DNA of 64,000 nucleotides from Sphagnum compactum (GCA_965153455.1 OZ234494.1:9424001-9488000); one strand, 5' to 3'. Positions 36,384 through 48,455 are shown, counted from the stretch's first letter. Program-made: numbers and translations. The notes: a model not told the origin generated them from the sequence alone.

Positions 36384-39300
36384 ATGGATGAGGGCATGGA
36401 CTCAAGAAGGGGTCCTCCACATGTTGGAGGGAGCCACTGGCTTTCAACTGACATAATCTACCAGCCTGGTAGCAGCAGTGGCAACAGCAGCAGGGTGATT
36501 AGGATGGATGAAGCAGGTGAATCTTCATCTGGTGGACGGGGTGTGTATCGCCAAGATTGTGGAAAAGGTCCAGAATCTAGTAGACCCCCGATTCACAAGC
36601 CAGCAGCACAGGTCTCTTCAAAGCTTGTGGCTACACGATCCTCTGGTGCTCGAAGAATGCAGAGAGCCCAACAGGCATCCTTGCAAGGACCCTGGAATGT
36701 ACTGCAGAGCTACCCAGGGGGGTTGAATGACCCAGCCCTGGAGTGTACAGGCATGGATGGTGAAGCCAACCTTGCTATGGGTCTTAACACACAACAACTT
36801 GTATCAGATGAGGCTGCACGACCTTCAGGTCAGGAACAAGCAGACAATGAGTATAATCTATTTTGGGCAAGGGGAGGTCACAGCACTCCTGATGGTCTTG
36901 CTGGGAAAGGACCAGTTCCGGGAAGTAGTGCCACCGAGTATTTCCCAAGCAGGAGGGGACATGTAACAGAGCACATTGGTGCTTGGAATGGAATGTCTGG
37001 AGTACCACCATTGGGAAGCAGGCAAGCTCAAGCAGGTGCAGATGTTGCCTATCCTAGAGTCAGTATTGGTAGCATTGGTATTGAAGAGAGACAGGGGGGT
37101 GATGTTGGTGGAAGTATGAGTTTTAATTCGCTGAACTCTTTCTACGGAGATCACCAAGATTTTCTGAATGAAGGCAGAAGTGGTTTTAATGAGAAGAGAG
37201 CAGATGATTCCAGTGGAAGTGTGACTTACAACTCTCTGTATGTTGACCACCCAAACTACATGGATGAAGCCAACTTACAGGCTAGCAGCAGTAATTATGC
37301 CCACTCGGCTCAAGTGGAGGCATTTTGGGCTGCTGCTAGTAGGCATCATGCCTCGTTGGACACTCATGCAGCCTGCAGGAGCAATGTATTCCCTATTTCA
37401 ACAGAAAGACATTCACTGAGGAGCAATCTACCAGGGAAAACTTCAGAAAATGGAGCGAGTAGTTCTGGTAATGCAAGTAGTACCTCCAGAAGTTCTGCTT
37501 GCAAGAGAAAGAGTTGCACCCCAGTGGCGGCAGGTAGTTCATCTTCTCAAAGTGATTCTCTTCACAGAGGTCGGTTCCGGGAAAGCTACAGTAGAGGGGC
37601 AGTTGAAGGTAGCAGCATGAGTAGGTGCAATGCAGGCATTGCAGGTTGCACATCTGCTTCTGATGTTGGGGCCTCCACGTCCTCTTCAGCAGAGGCATCC
37701 TGCAGAGGGCTAGGTTTTGCACCCTTGGTTGGGACTGGCACTGAGGATCCCCGAATTTCACATTTTGGCAGTGAAACAGAGTTGTTGCTGGAAGCTCGTA
37801 GGGATAGCCGTGCTGGGAAGAATGCTGTCAGCAGTAGCAGTACATCAGGAAATCCTCATGGATTCACTCAAGGAGGACCAGTTGGAGTGGTTTTAATGGA
37901 GGCAGGAGCAGTACAGCCTCCTGCCCCTTTTGCTCGGACTGTGCGTAGAGCTGTACCAGGACTGAGCCCTGAAACCTGGGGCTCTTCCAGAACACCACTC
38001 ACTGACTCATCAATGGATGCTGATAACTCTATCTCTACCACCAACTTGCTTGTTGATCAGATGCTCAGTTCTAGTCCTCCTTTGTGCCATGGTAGTCCTT
38101 CTGTCATTGGTGGCAGAGGTGGACCCCCAGCATCTCTACGACGCAGTGAGAGCATGCTTGGTTCGAGTGGTTTAGGAGAGCCAACAACTCTGAGGTACAT
38201 GGGTAACAACAACAATCGAAATTTGTCAACCCGTGCAGCAAGTGCAAGTCAGCTCAGAGCAGCAGTTGCAGCAGAAAGGAGATTACGCAATCAGGCCATC
38301 AATTACCACAGCTTACAGTCCATGTCTCTCACTGCTCCCTTGCCCTCCAACCCTGTGGTTCCAATGATGCAAACTACTGCTAATTCAGCAGCCCCATCCT
38401 CACCATGCCCTTTAAGGCCACCACCACACCCTCCAATACCACGGAGCAGACTACAGGGGAGCACCACACATATGTCAATACTTTCCCCATCGTCATCAGG
38501 AGCTGCACCTTCTCGTCTTGCTCATGCTCCTCCTTTCAACCCTTCTGTTCTTGCTCCTTCCATAGACTCTCTTCCATCAGCAGCAACTCTTTTGCAACGG
38601 TCAATGTTGCCAAGGCCGTCTGCATCCGGTGTGCGTGACAGAGGTCTTTCATCAGTGGCTGAAAGTCTACTTGGAATGCCTTTCCGGGGATTACACATGT
38701 CTGCCGGTGAGGGAGCACATCAGCCCCGACTTGCGGCTGAGGGGCTGGCTGAGGTTGGTCATCTCAATTGTGCCTTCCTCTGATCATTGTTATAAGTTTT
38801 CGAATTACAGTATTGCTCAAGATGGTTGTGTATTGGCAAATATGAAACTTGGATGTAAAGTTAATGTAAGCAATTTCCGTGATGTTGAAGCTACCAGTAG
38901 GCCTGCAGCCTGTATGACTGAACCATTCTTGATGACTCATGGACAATATTTCTGCTGTCTTAACTGGAACTGAGGCTTTCTTTGCTTGAAAATGGTGTGA
39001 AGCAGATTCTGTTGGCGTTGGAGCGTGTGGAGAGAGATGAGGATCTGACATATGAGGTACATTCACCTTTCCGTTGCATAGTGTTGTACTCCATGTTGTG
39101 TGGGGGTAGTGATTCTGAGTTTCAGCCTTCACTAGCCAAGCATGCTGCTCGACTAAACCATGTTCACCATGTTACTGTAGAGTACATCGGGATGTCTTTT
39201 TTGGTCACAAAAGTGGTCCATTCTTGGAGTGCACTTTGGATGCTGACAACATGCTGCAAAGCTTGTTCATCTTTAATCTGAAAGGAGAGAAATAGTTTTC

Positions 39301-40470
39301 CGGCACATGAAATTGGAAACTGTAGTCAGTTCTGACAAAGGATGGGTTGCTTTAATGGGTGTAGCAACTTTTGATGCTGGAGGCCACCTTGCTGTTTGGG
39401 GGAATGGGGCTGCATGACCAGCACAGTGACCTGCGTCTTGATGTGGACAACATGTCCTATGAGGTGCTTTACTTGTGAAACCCCCTGTTTTCAGTAGTTC
39501 TGGCAGTATCTGATGTACTGCTGAAGGCTTTGACTGCAGGATATTGCATATGGCAAGCTACTTTAGTGCAGCTGCCGGTCTTCAATTGTCAGGCTGATTT
39601 TGGATGATGATGTGGTGCAATTATCAGTCTTGATGTTGTGCTGTCCTTGACACTAACCTAAAGATCACAGGGTGAAGAACGTCTTTTCTCAATCATCTCA
39701 TTGATACTGGAAGCCCTGATCAGGTTGTGTTGAACTCTCATTCACTATGGCTTGTTGGATTTGTGGCTAAAGTTGTTGGATCATCTTTGTGTGAGCACAG
39801 GAGCTGCTTGCTTTGGAGGAGAGAATAGGCAATGTGAGCACAGGAGTGACTGCAGACGTGGCAGCCCAAAAGCTGAAAAGAAGTCGATATTCCTCCCTGG
39901 ATGCAATGGTTGCTCATTTCTCAGAGGAATGTGACATTAAGTGCAGTATATGCCAGGTAAATACATTTCTGAATCCATGTGAGGATTTTTGGAGTAAGCA
40001 GTGTTCATAATTGATATTGTTTGTGAATAATCTGAAGTCTAATCACCATTCTCTGGTTGTCCTATTTCCATTTTATTTTCCTGCAAATTCTCTATGCTAC
40101 AATTGTCCAGTGTTATTGCTTTTCCCATTGTGCTGTTACTCCACAGCCTATTGAAAGGCATGAACTTAGGCAAGGTCATTTTTTTCTCTGCAAAATGTAT
40201 ATTCCATCTCTTACATGTTGGTTGCCTGACATGTAAGTATGTTTTCCCTCTCATCTATGAGCAGATTTATGGCATTGGAGGAGAAAGGCTTTAACCAGAC
40301 AAATAGTAACATGTGAATCTGTTGCCTTTTTATGTTTGCAGGAGGAGTATGTGGAGGGTGATGAGTTGGGAAAGATTGATTGTGGGCATGGTTACCACGT
40401 GTCATGCATCCAGCAATGGCTTGTGCAGAAAAACCAGTGCCCTATTTGCAAGGCAACTGCCTTGTCATAG
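36384..40470 (+). CDS. RING-H2 E3 ubiquitin ligase, MBR1/MBR2-like
   Basis: Predicted RING-type E3 ligase that would transfer ubiquitin from an E2 to substrates. Coding exons are 36384-38753, 39006-39056, 39365-39463, 39801-39956 and 40342-40470; all joins are phase 0 with GT-AG borders, giving 934 aa. Residues 1-790 are a Ser/Gly-rich, probably disordered region with a CKRK motif typical of the MBR group. The C-terminal part reads GLAE-ILLALERVERDEDLTYE-QLLMLEATLLFGG, then RLDVDNMSYEELLALEERIG, the family signature. The RING-H2 finger has all eight ligands: C888, C891, C906, H908, H911, C914, C925 and C928, plus the E2-contact Ile and Trp. Arabidopsis relatives bind MED25 and promote flowering; that role here is untested. 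The donor after 38753 was chosen because it keeps phase and continues the family alignment. Confidence 0.9.
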
Positions 40471-41735
40471 CATTTATGGTTAGAGGATTAAGTCTGTTCC
40501 ATCATTTTTTGCTTCTAACTCATTGTGGAGGAGGTCTTCTGTTCTCTGACAGAGGGCACACACCTGCTCTATTTGTACCAGCTTGTGTTCAAGCAGGTTG
40601 TTGTCTGTGGTTCCAGGACACTAGTTGGATGTCCTCTGTTCAGCTTTGCATCCTCCTTGTAGTTCCCAGTTCAATAGTTCTTGTGAGTATTGTGCCTCCG
40701 TCAGGCAAATTCAGAGATATTGATGTATTGATTGAACTGTAGGGCGCCGAGCGATTGGAATGTGGTTTCTGTGTCTTTGTCATCCAAAAAAATGACTGGC
40801 AAGGAAAATAGTTTGTCTTGAATAGCTGCCTTGGTAGGAAGAAGAAAAGACAAGTGTTTTGTTGAGGGAGTCCTTTGCTACTCTGGGCTGCATGTGTCAC
40901 CATCATATGACTAATGTGGATGAAGCACATAGTTAGACATGTGTGTCCATATCTTTGCATGTGGGTGTGATGTCAGGGTTTTTCTCAGTTCTGGTAAGTT
41001 TCCATGTTGCACTGTTCATTTGTGTTCAATTTGACAGCAAATTCCTCACCATTAATTTCTAGGGTCTCGGTTGTAGATAGGCCCAAATACCTTTACTAGT
41101 CATTCCCAAACTCTCCATCAAGTGACCAGGTTAGGAAACCAGAGCAATGCTCATCCAAGTCTTTGCTTTGGCTGAATGTCCAATTGTGACAAATTGGAAA
41201 TTCTAACAGGACTTCTCCACTGAATATGGTGGGATCAATGTTTTGTGTGCCCTCGGGTGCTGTGTCAATAACAAATGTAGGATTGCCATGAAAGAAGTTT
41301 AAAGTCCATTAAAGAACTTTGTTTTTCAAAGTTTTCTTTAATGGAAAGTTTCCATCATGTGTTTTTTGTTTCATTATGGTTCACTACAGCAGAGAAAGCT
41401 TAATTTCTGCAAGAGGATGGTTCATAGGTCAGTAATGAGCTTCTTGTAGTAAACAAAAACTGTGTTCTTTCTCAATGAGTTTGTGAGGAATAGTTTCATT
41501 GAGAGTGCGAGGCAAACCTTTTTAGGTGGTGTGTTATGTCAGGATATATGAAGGCCAAGAGAGTGCAGACAAATTTGTGGGAGAAATTGTGTCGTTTTCT
41601 GGAATCAGAAAGAAACATACATGTTTTGTGTACACAATGTTCACATTCATATGATCTAACCATATGTGTTTAGGATCTATTGTTTGTGTTTTTACAGTGT
41701 TCAAGAACTTGAACATTGTATATATGCAATAAAAT
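40471..41735 (+). other. Probable 3' UTR of the RING-H2 gene
   Basis: No coding frame is supported. An AATAAA signal at 41728-41733 in a T/A-rich context is a plausible poly(A) signal, giving a long trailer of about 1.25 kb. A foldback lies within it at 41287-41359. Confidence 0.4.
41287..41359. repeat. Imperfect ~73-nt foldback
   Basis: CCATTAAAG--AACTTTG (from 41306) pairs with CAAAGTTTTCTTTAATGG (to about 41344) around a TTTTT loop. Imperfect pairing extends outward to CATGA (41287) and TCATG (41359). The size resembles a small pre-miRNA hairpin, but no mature miRNA is recognised. Confidence 0.6.
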
Positions 41736-41739
41736 TTCG

Positions 41740-43825
41740 CACTTCAATGAAATGAAATGATCAAACTTCGTGAACTAAAAATGATATGGAATTAGGTGCA
41801 TTCTTTCTTTGATACTCTCCTTCAGAGTAATAATTAACTTCTTCAGAGAAATGAGAATTTTCATGGCAAAGGAGCTTTGCATATCTACAATTAGCTATAG
41901 CTCTCTTCCTCGAATGCTTTCCATGCATTGCAAGTGTGTCAAAACTCTAAATAGTGGAAGAGACTTAATTGTAGTGTCAAAATTTTAATGTATAGGGGAA
42001 GGAGCTCCTGTTAGGACATTATGCACTCACAGCATTATGCTCCTGTCAGGGCACTACGCCCTTAGAACTTGATTGGAACTCAATTGGAATCATTCGGAAT
42101 AGCCTCTTCCAAACCCAGATGAAAAATATTGGGCTCTTCTGAGAGCATGTCGGTCGTTTGCATTGACCACATGAAAATTATGGCTGTCGCCATTTTCAAT
42201 CTGGGCTAGTAGACTTGCCTAATAGCATGGGTATGTATTTCAACAGATGTTCCTATTAATGTGAACCTTCCAAACTTTGTTCCGAAACAAAGAGACTATT
42301 TACCGAAAACAAGCAACTCATCGAGTAATGAGTTTGCTCTTTATGGCAGGTAAAACTTCAAACTTCTCTCCTGGATGCAAGCACTTCTATGGGAGTTCCT
42401 TGGGACATCTATGCCCATCGTGCAAGCCAAATTTGTGCCCAAATCCTACTCCTACTAGAGTTATCCATAAAGTAACCCTGTCTTCACCTTATTTGTGGGC
42501 CTACTTTCACCCCCTATCCGCTATTTCAGCAAAGTAAGGACATTTTATTAAATCTCAGTATGAAATGTTGCAACTCGGGACGAAGTGCTGAAATATCAGC
42601 ATTTAATGCACAAGGTTTGAGATTAATTATAGTAGGTGTAAAGGTAAGAGTAGTGAAATTATATGTAGCAGCAGTGGAATCAGGAAAAAGAGAAGACATC
42701 AGGAAAAAGAGAAGACAGGATAAAACTCAGTTTACCAGCAAGATTGATGGTTTTCTGAGTTTCACCCCCTTTTAAATGCTAATGTAGTTTTTTGCAGGTT
42801 TTTTTATAATCTCACCCTGTGTATGACCAAACTCAGGGTTCTGGTGCTGTGTTTGTCTTACTTTACGAATAACTCTAATGTGTTCCCTATGAAGGAAAGG
42901 ACTTGAATCTAATTGCCAAATGTGAATAATATAGGGCCAAGCTAGAAGTCAGCCTCCAATTCTGACACAATTTTGTATAGTGTAACTTACAAGGACAGGA
43001 ACCATCTATCAAAAGTACAAGGCAAATGAGAGCACGAGTAAACACAACTCCAAAATGAAACAAAAGCAAACAATCAACGAAAAATAAAGAAAAAATTTAT
43101 GCAAATAAAATTCATGGTTATGAAATGACAATCAATATAACAAAGAAGACTTAAGACAAGAAAATTGTCATTTGTCACAAATCGACTAATAATGAAGGTG
43201 CACTAGCTATAATGTGTGGAAGAAATGAGGAACCCTTGTGACAAAAAACTTGGGCACGCAATAATCAAAACAAGGAACACATATATTAAATAGTAAAGCC
43301 ATTCTCAGAATTACCCATTGGCTTTGAGTTGATGGTCACCTAAATTCTTGTTATTACCAACAATGAAAGGCTTGAGGTCTCTAAGGGGTCAGATCTCTAC
43401 GATCTCTCTTTCTTGATCTCACTAGCCTTCCTTCTCTTCTCAATTACTTTAAACCACATAAACCCAAAACAACATTAAACTTCCAGAAGTACCCGTGTGC
43501 CAAATTACACTTTGTAACATAGGCCCTTGAGTCCAAATAAATTGCGTAAACTAGTACTCACGATACCACCCCTCAAATTGACAACACATAACAAAACAAA
43601 AATAACACATTTCAACTCCCAATTGACTGCTTCACAAGTTTTACAAAGAACCACAGCCCGCTTGCATGATTCATCTTGTAAACTTTGATGGAATATGACT
43701 GTTCTTCGGAGATCCCAAAAATTGAAGTTCTCTCTCATGATATGCAGATCAATAACATTCACACACAAATCAACCCAACTGAAAACAGAAAAAAAACGTT
43801 CTTCCTTAAACCCTAAGACTTCTTC
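41740..43825. other. Intergenic stretch
   Basis: No recognisable gene. A short duplicated phrase (gctcctgtnaggnca...gca-tatgc) occurs at 42006-42060. The last few hundred bases may be the 3' UTR of the minus-strand Ran-like gene. Confidence 0.4.
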
Positions 43826-43925
43826 TTGTTCATCCCGACCAAGTGCAGCAGCCCGCTAACAATTGATATGGACTCACAAATGCGTCATCATCATCCTCTT
43901 GATCAGGTAGAGCTTGATCAAAATC

Positions 43926-46157
43926 TCACTCCAATTTCTGCCCCAAGTCTGCAATATAAATGACTGGCATTAAATCAGGTATATGGAGCAAGGTGCCCAC
44001 AATTCCAAAATTGGTAAATGAATCCACATCAGGCTCAAAATACAGAGTGAGAGAATACATAATTTTATGCAAGTATTAGAAGACATCGAGTGAAAAGATC
44101 TTAACTGTTCCCGGTTGGAGCAATATCAACTTGGACTTCTGCTAGGGCATGAGACTTCTCAAAGTGCAGGTTCGCATCCCTACATTTGCAAAAAAATCGT
44201 GGTTCTGTGAGTCAGAAAGAGCTAGCATTTTACAACAATAACTCTTGCACAAAATGGAGAAAAAGAAGAAAGGAAAGATGTCACCAAATTATACTTTCTC
44301 CTTTGCAATGATCCACAAAATCATGGATGCAATCATAATAAGAGCAATAAGCAAACATGTCAAATTATGTCTCAAAGGTTGACAGGTGATGCTCAAATTG
44401 ACTGAGAATGTACCCAACAAGCTCCCTCGCAAGATACAGGAAAGGCTTCTCAAAGTTGTAGTTGCTCTCAGCCGAAATCTCGTAGTACTGCGCCTTTCTC
44501 TTTGTCTGCAATGCGATTTGTTTGACCTTCATTCCAATTTTAACAGATACAGTGACCTGTTTGGACTTGACCTCCCTGTTCTTCATATCCATGTTGTTGA
44601 TTCCACACACTACTACTGGGATGTCCCCACATACCCTACACATGTAAGCACAAGGACATGGCCAAAAAAAGGGTGCTTAGATCACCATACCCAAGAGGAG
44701 GAGGAGGAGGAGGAGGAGGAGGAGGAGGAGGAGGAGGAAGAGGAGGATTTTAATCAACAATTTTGTACATACTTACAACAAGAGTTTTGGAGCGAGAACT
44801 ACTAACTTGAGGAGGTCACGATAACATCTGGAAAAATACTTGAAGGCCGATTTTACAGTCAGATCAAGCATGATGATGGCACAATGTGCACCAATTCTGG
44901 ATCAAGAATAAACCAATGAAAAAGAGTTAGGAAGCAAGTTGGATCCAGATCATGAATCCAGCAAGCATCAGCATTACATAAGCATGGAAATGAGGAGAAA
45001 CCGATCAGCAAAGAAAAGAGAAGATCATAGCACAAGAGAGAATTATGGAAGTGGTTTGAATGACAGCTAATGATTATATGCACATGTGCAGGGACTGTCA
45101 AACAGCATTCAAAACATGCATTCACATTGAGTACCTATATAAATCTGTTGGGAGGAAAAAAAACAAAACTTACAAGTATCCATCCCGAAGACCTCCAGGA
45201 TTCTCTTGGTCTGGGTTTGTGTCCCAGCAGTCAAACTGGATGTGGCCTGAGTTGTTAAAGAAGTGAAGAGTATGAACTTCCACACCAGGAGTGCCTGCAA
45301 TGTAACAATGTGAAAAACAATATATGAGAAACCTCTGCAACAAAACCAATTGCTCCTAATTATCATCCACCTACAAGATGTTGTTCTTACCCTCCAAAAC
45401 ATTGGAGGGATGGTAATGGAGCAATGCTTCAACACAAACCATGCAAATCCACATTTTTTTGAAGCAAAAAAGGTACTATTCAGCAAAGCCAAAGGTACTA
45501 GATTGTTTTGGCAATATACAAAGGTGAGCTCATGGATTGCCCATAGATATTTCTCTACAAATAGAAATGAAACATAAATTGGGTTTTTGATACTTACCAT
45601 GACATAAATTCTTATTGAATTCAGCACTCGAACAGGCACTCAAATGACTTTTCAGAAACCCACCTGCAACAAGATCAAGAGAAACATCCATTCTTAAAAC
45701 TATATCCAATACCTCCAGGGAGCCTTGAAGGTTTGCAAACATCCGATATATCACATTTTTATTGAAGGTGCATATACACGAACAGCTTCGAAGACAGAAT
45801 TTATGAAAATATTCACGAAGCTTCAAAGACAGAAATTATGTAACCTGAGACGATCTTAGTGGCCCAACAAACTGAAGCCACATGTACCTGTTGTGCCTGG
45901 ATCACCGACGATGATGAGCTTGAAGAGTGGAGAGCAAAGATATTCAGTTGTGAAAGCCTTCAAACAAACAAAACCAACACGATCATGCAGCATCGCAGGA
46001 GTTAGACGAAAGATCAGTGTCAAAATGTGTATTCCAGCCAAATCCAAACATTTGTATTCTTCTGATGGAAAATGGGAAGAGACTACTTTCACAGCCCCCG
46101 CAATTTCAAGAAAGAAGAAGTAAGTAGAAGCATGAAACATCGGATCATTACCATCAT
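43926..46157 (-). CDS. Ran-like protein with degenerate GTPase motifs (copy A)
   Basis: A homologue of Ran, the nuclear-transport GTPase. Minus-strand exons, in order: 46157-46152 (ATGATG), 45957-45888, 45663-45598, 45294-45174, 44896-44807, 44635-44414, 44179-44106 and 43948-43926. All have GT-AG borders, and phases agree throughout, giving 223 codons against ~221 in Ran. Clear matches include [42 protein letters not shown] and [22 protein letters not shown]. Yet G1 reads GDPGTTGG-F (Lys-Thr lost), G3 DTNPDQE instead of DTAGQE, G4 NNMD instead of NKVD, and G5 SAE instead of SAK. So GTP binding is doubtful. A TGA removes most of the acidic tail, unless a nearer acceptor is used. It is either a pseudo-GTPase or a slowly decaying pseudogene; intact splicing argues against a processed copy. 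Confidence 0.75.
44696..44748. repeat. (GGA)n microsatellite in a Ran-like intron
   Basis: About 16 GAG/GGA units lie in the intron between the fourth and fifth Ran-like exons of copy A. Copy B carries a shorter version at 53333-53361, so the tract length changed after duplication. Confidence 0.85.
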
Positions 46158-46213
46158 AGTATACGACGTTTCTGAGCGCCGGCGCTGTGGAGGCCTCCAC
46201 AAGATTCTCCTGC
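46152..46213 (-). other. Leader exon of copy A ending in the start codon
   Basis: On the minus strand an acceptor ttattgcag precedes GCAGGAGAATC at 46213, and the exon ends ...CTATGATG|GTAATG at 46152. The initiator ATG therefore sits at the very end of the exon. The equivalent in copy B is 54972-54918, ending ACTATG|GTACTT. In both copies the next exon begins in phase with AFTT, so the predicted N-terminus M-AFTT aligns with the Ran N-terminus. Confidence 0.6.
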
Positions 46214-47440
46214 CTGCAATAAGAAGAAGAACAACAATAAGATCAAAAACAACAAGGTTTCGAATTCTCGGTTTCTGATCTGTTCAGGATTTGAGTGCGA
46301 GCTTGGAATCATGAAAACAAAATATAAGAATACTCACCACCACCACCAAAAACTACACTCGTAAGAATAACTACAAGAGTGTGAACAAAAGCTTACATCG
46401 ACAACAGTGAGTATTCTTAAGATAATAAGTGAGAACAACAATAAGATCAAAAACAACAAGGTTTCGAATTCTCGGTTTCTGATCTGTTCAGGATTTGAGT
46501 GCGAGCTTGGAATCATGAAAACAAAATATAAGAATACTCACCACCACCACCAAAAACTACACTCGTAAGAATAACTACAAGAGTGTGAACAAAAGCTTAC
46601 ATCGATAACAGTGTATTCTTAAGATAATAAGTGAGAACAACAATAAGATCAAAAACAACAAGGTTTCGAATTCTCGGTTTCTGATCTGTTCAGGATTTGA
46701 GTGCGAGCTTGGAATCATGAAAACAAAATATAAGAATACTCACCACCACCACCAAAAACTACACTCGTAAGAATAACTACAAGAGTGTGAACAAAAGCTT
46801 ACATCGACATCAGTGAGTATTCTTAAGATAATAAGTGAGAACAACAATAAGATCAAAAACAACAAGGTTTCGAATTCTCGGTTTCTGATCTGTTCAGGAT
46901 TTGAGTGCGAGCTTGGAATCATGAAAACAAAATATAAGAATACTCACCACCACCACCAAAAACTACACTCGTAAGAATAACTACAAGAGTGTGAACAAAA
47001 GCTTACATCGACATCAGTGAGTATTCTTAAGATAATAAGTGAGAACAACAATAAGATCAAAAACAACAAGGTTTCGAATTCTCGGTTTCTGATCTGTTCA
47101 GGATTTGAGTGCGAGCTTGGAATCATGAAAACAAAATATAAGAATACTCACCACCACCACCAAAAACTACACTCGTAAGAATAACTACAAGAGTGTGAAC
47201 AAAAGCTTACATCGACAACAGTGAGTATTCTTAAGATAATAAGTGAGAACAACAATAAGATCAAAAACAACAAGGTTTCGAATTCTCGGTTTCTGATCTG
47301 TTCAGGATTTGAGTGCGAGCTTGGAATCATGAAAACAAAATATAAGTTTCACTCACCACCACCACCAAAAACTACACTCGTAAGAATAACTACAAGAGTG
47401 TGAACAAAAGCTTACTTCGACACTCCTTACAAGAGTGTGA
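46214..47440 (-). repeat. 204-bp tandem array in the Ran-like leader
   Basis: The block CACCACCACCACCAAAAACT recurs at 46335, 46539, 46741, 46945, 47149 and 47354 (spacings 204, 202, 204, 204, 205). Units are nearly identical, differing mainly near catcgacaacagtgagta versus catcgacatcagtgagta. Each unit, read on the minus strand, contains a GGTG|GTGAGTATTC donor-like site and sequence homologous to the single leader-intron copy near copy B (about 54985-55110). The array is a recent amplification of a leader exon-intron segment. Confidence 0.9.
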
Positions 47441-47534
47441 TGAAGCTAAATTGTGTTTGAGACCCCATTTAGGGGTGTTCCAAGGATCATTTCAGGTCCC
47501 ATTTTTTTGTTTCAGGTCCCCTTTCCGAAACCAG

Positions 47535-47645
47535 TGGACGCATTAGTCCCTGTTCACTAAACTACTGTATTCACCATTTTTTCACTAACATCCCTGTTCA
47601 TTATAACCAATGAAATCACTCTACATACAGTGACACGTTTTGAAA
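47535..47645. mobile_element. Diverged copy of the CACTA MITE
   Basis: TAGTCCCTGTTCACTA, ATCCCTGTTCATTATAACCA, AATGAAATCACT and CAGTGACACGTTTTG line up in order with the interior of the intact MITE at 18539-18692. The terminal CACTA ends are no longer clear, and no target duplication can be read. It lies just upstream of the Ran-like leader array. Confidence 0.6.
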
Positions 47646-47786
47646 CAATGTCAGAATTTAATAATCTATTATATTTATTCTTATATCTTAAAATTTTCAA
47701 AATCAAAAATTCAATTGCCAAATCAAAAACTTAAAATTATACAAATTATTCAACACATTAGTGCCGAAGCTGCCCAAGTATTACAT

Positions 47787-47968
47787 TATTACAATTCGAG
47801 CGTGAACAAGAAAGAGAATAAATCTTTGGGTTCTTTGTTCTTTCCTCCTTTCCAAACAGGCTCTTTGGCATAACTATTATTACAATTCGAGCGTGAACAA
47901 GAAAGAGAATAAATCTTTGGGTTCTTTGTTCTTTCCTCCTTTCCAAACAGGCTCTTTGGCATAACTAC
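47787..47968. repeat. 91-bp tandem duplication
   Basis: Two essentially identical units begin ATTACAATTCGAGCGTGAAC at about 47787 and 47878. Part of the unit (ggttctttgttctt-cctcctttccaaaca) occurs once in the paralogous flank at 55510-55555, so the doubling followed the segmental duplication. Confidence 0.85.
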
Positions 47969-48385
47969 GGCAGTCCTAATTAAGCAGAGCTGGTTCTTCT
48001 TCTCCGGCACAGTGAACCAACACCCACCAGCACTGGATGCCTGTTATTACTCAGTTGCTAATATTTGATTTGGCAACGAATTCTGTCAGAAATAGGTCTC
48101 ATTAATACGCAGATAGGTAAGAAAATAGGGAACTAATAAGGAAGTAGATAAGGGCTGTTTTTACTACCACCTGAGCTAATGACCATGGCTCAGCTATGGA
48201 ACTGGAACACAACAGAAAACTGTTTTTTGACCACTCACCATCCATCCAACTGGTAAGCTGGTGGGCGATAGTTCATTGTGGTCGCAAGCCCGAATTGCAT
48301 GTGAGGTTGAATTCCAGCAGGGCTACGACGCGTAAATTGCTTTTTGTGGGCCAAGATTAAAAAATAATAATTTTTTATTTGCTGA

Positions 48386-48455
48386 AATAATCCTCAAGAA
48401 GTGGGCGTAATAATCTCCAAGAAGTGGGCCTAATAATCCCCAAGAAGTGGGCCTT
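48386..48455. repeat. 23-bp tandem repeat, three units
   Basis: AATAATC(c/t)(t/c)CAAGAAGTGGGC recurs at 48386, 48409 and 48432. It has no counterpart at the matching place near copy B. Confidence 0.85.

Noticed and set aside
43926-46157. Annotation of the 44-46 kb gene as a septum-promoting Spg1/Tem1-type small GTPase
   Set aside because: The blocks [18 protein letters not shown] and [12 protein letters not shown], and the hidden acidic tail, fit Ran specifically.
48270-48310. GGTTGAATTCC resembles a tRNA B box
   Set aside because: No A box or acceptor stem could be paired with it.
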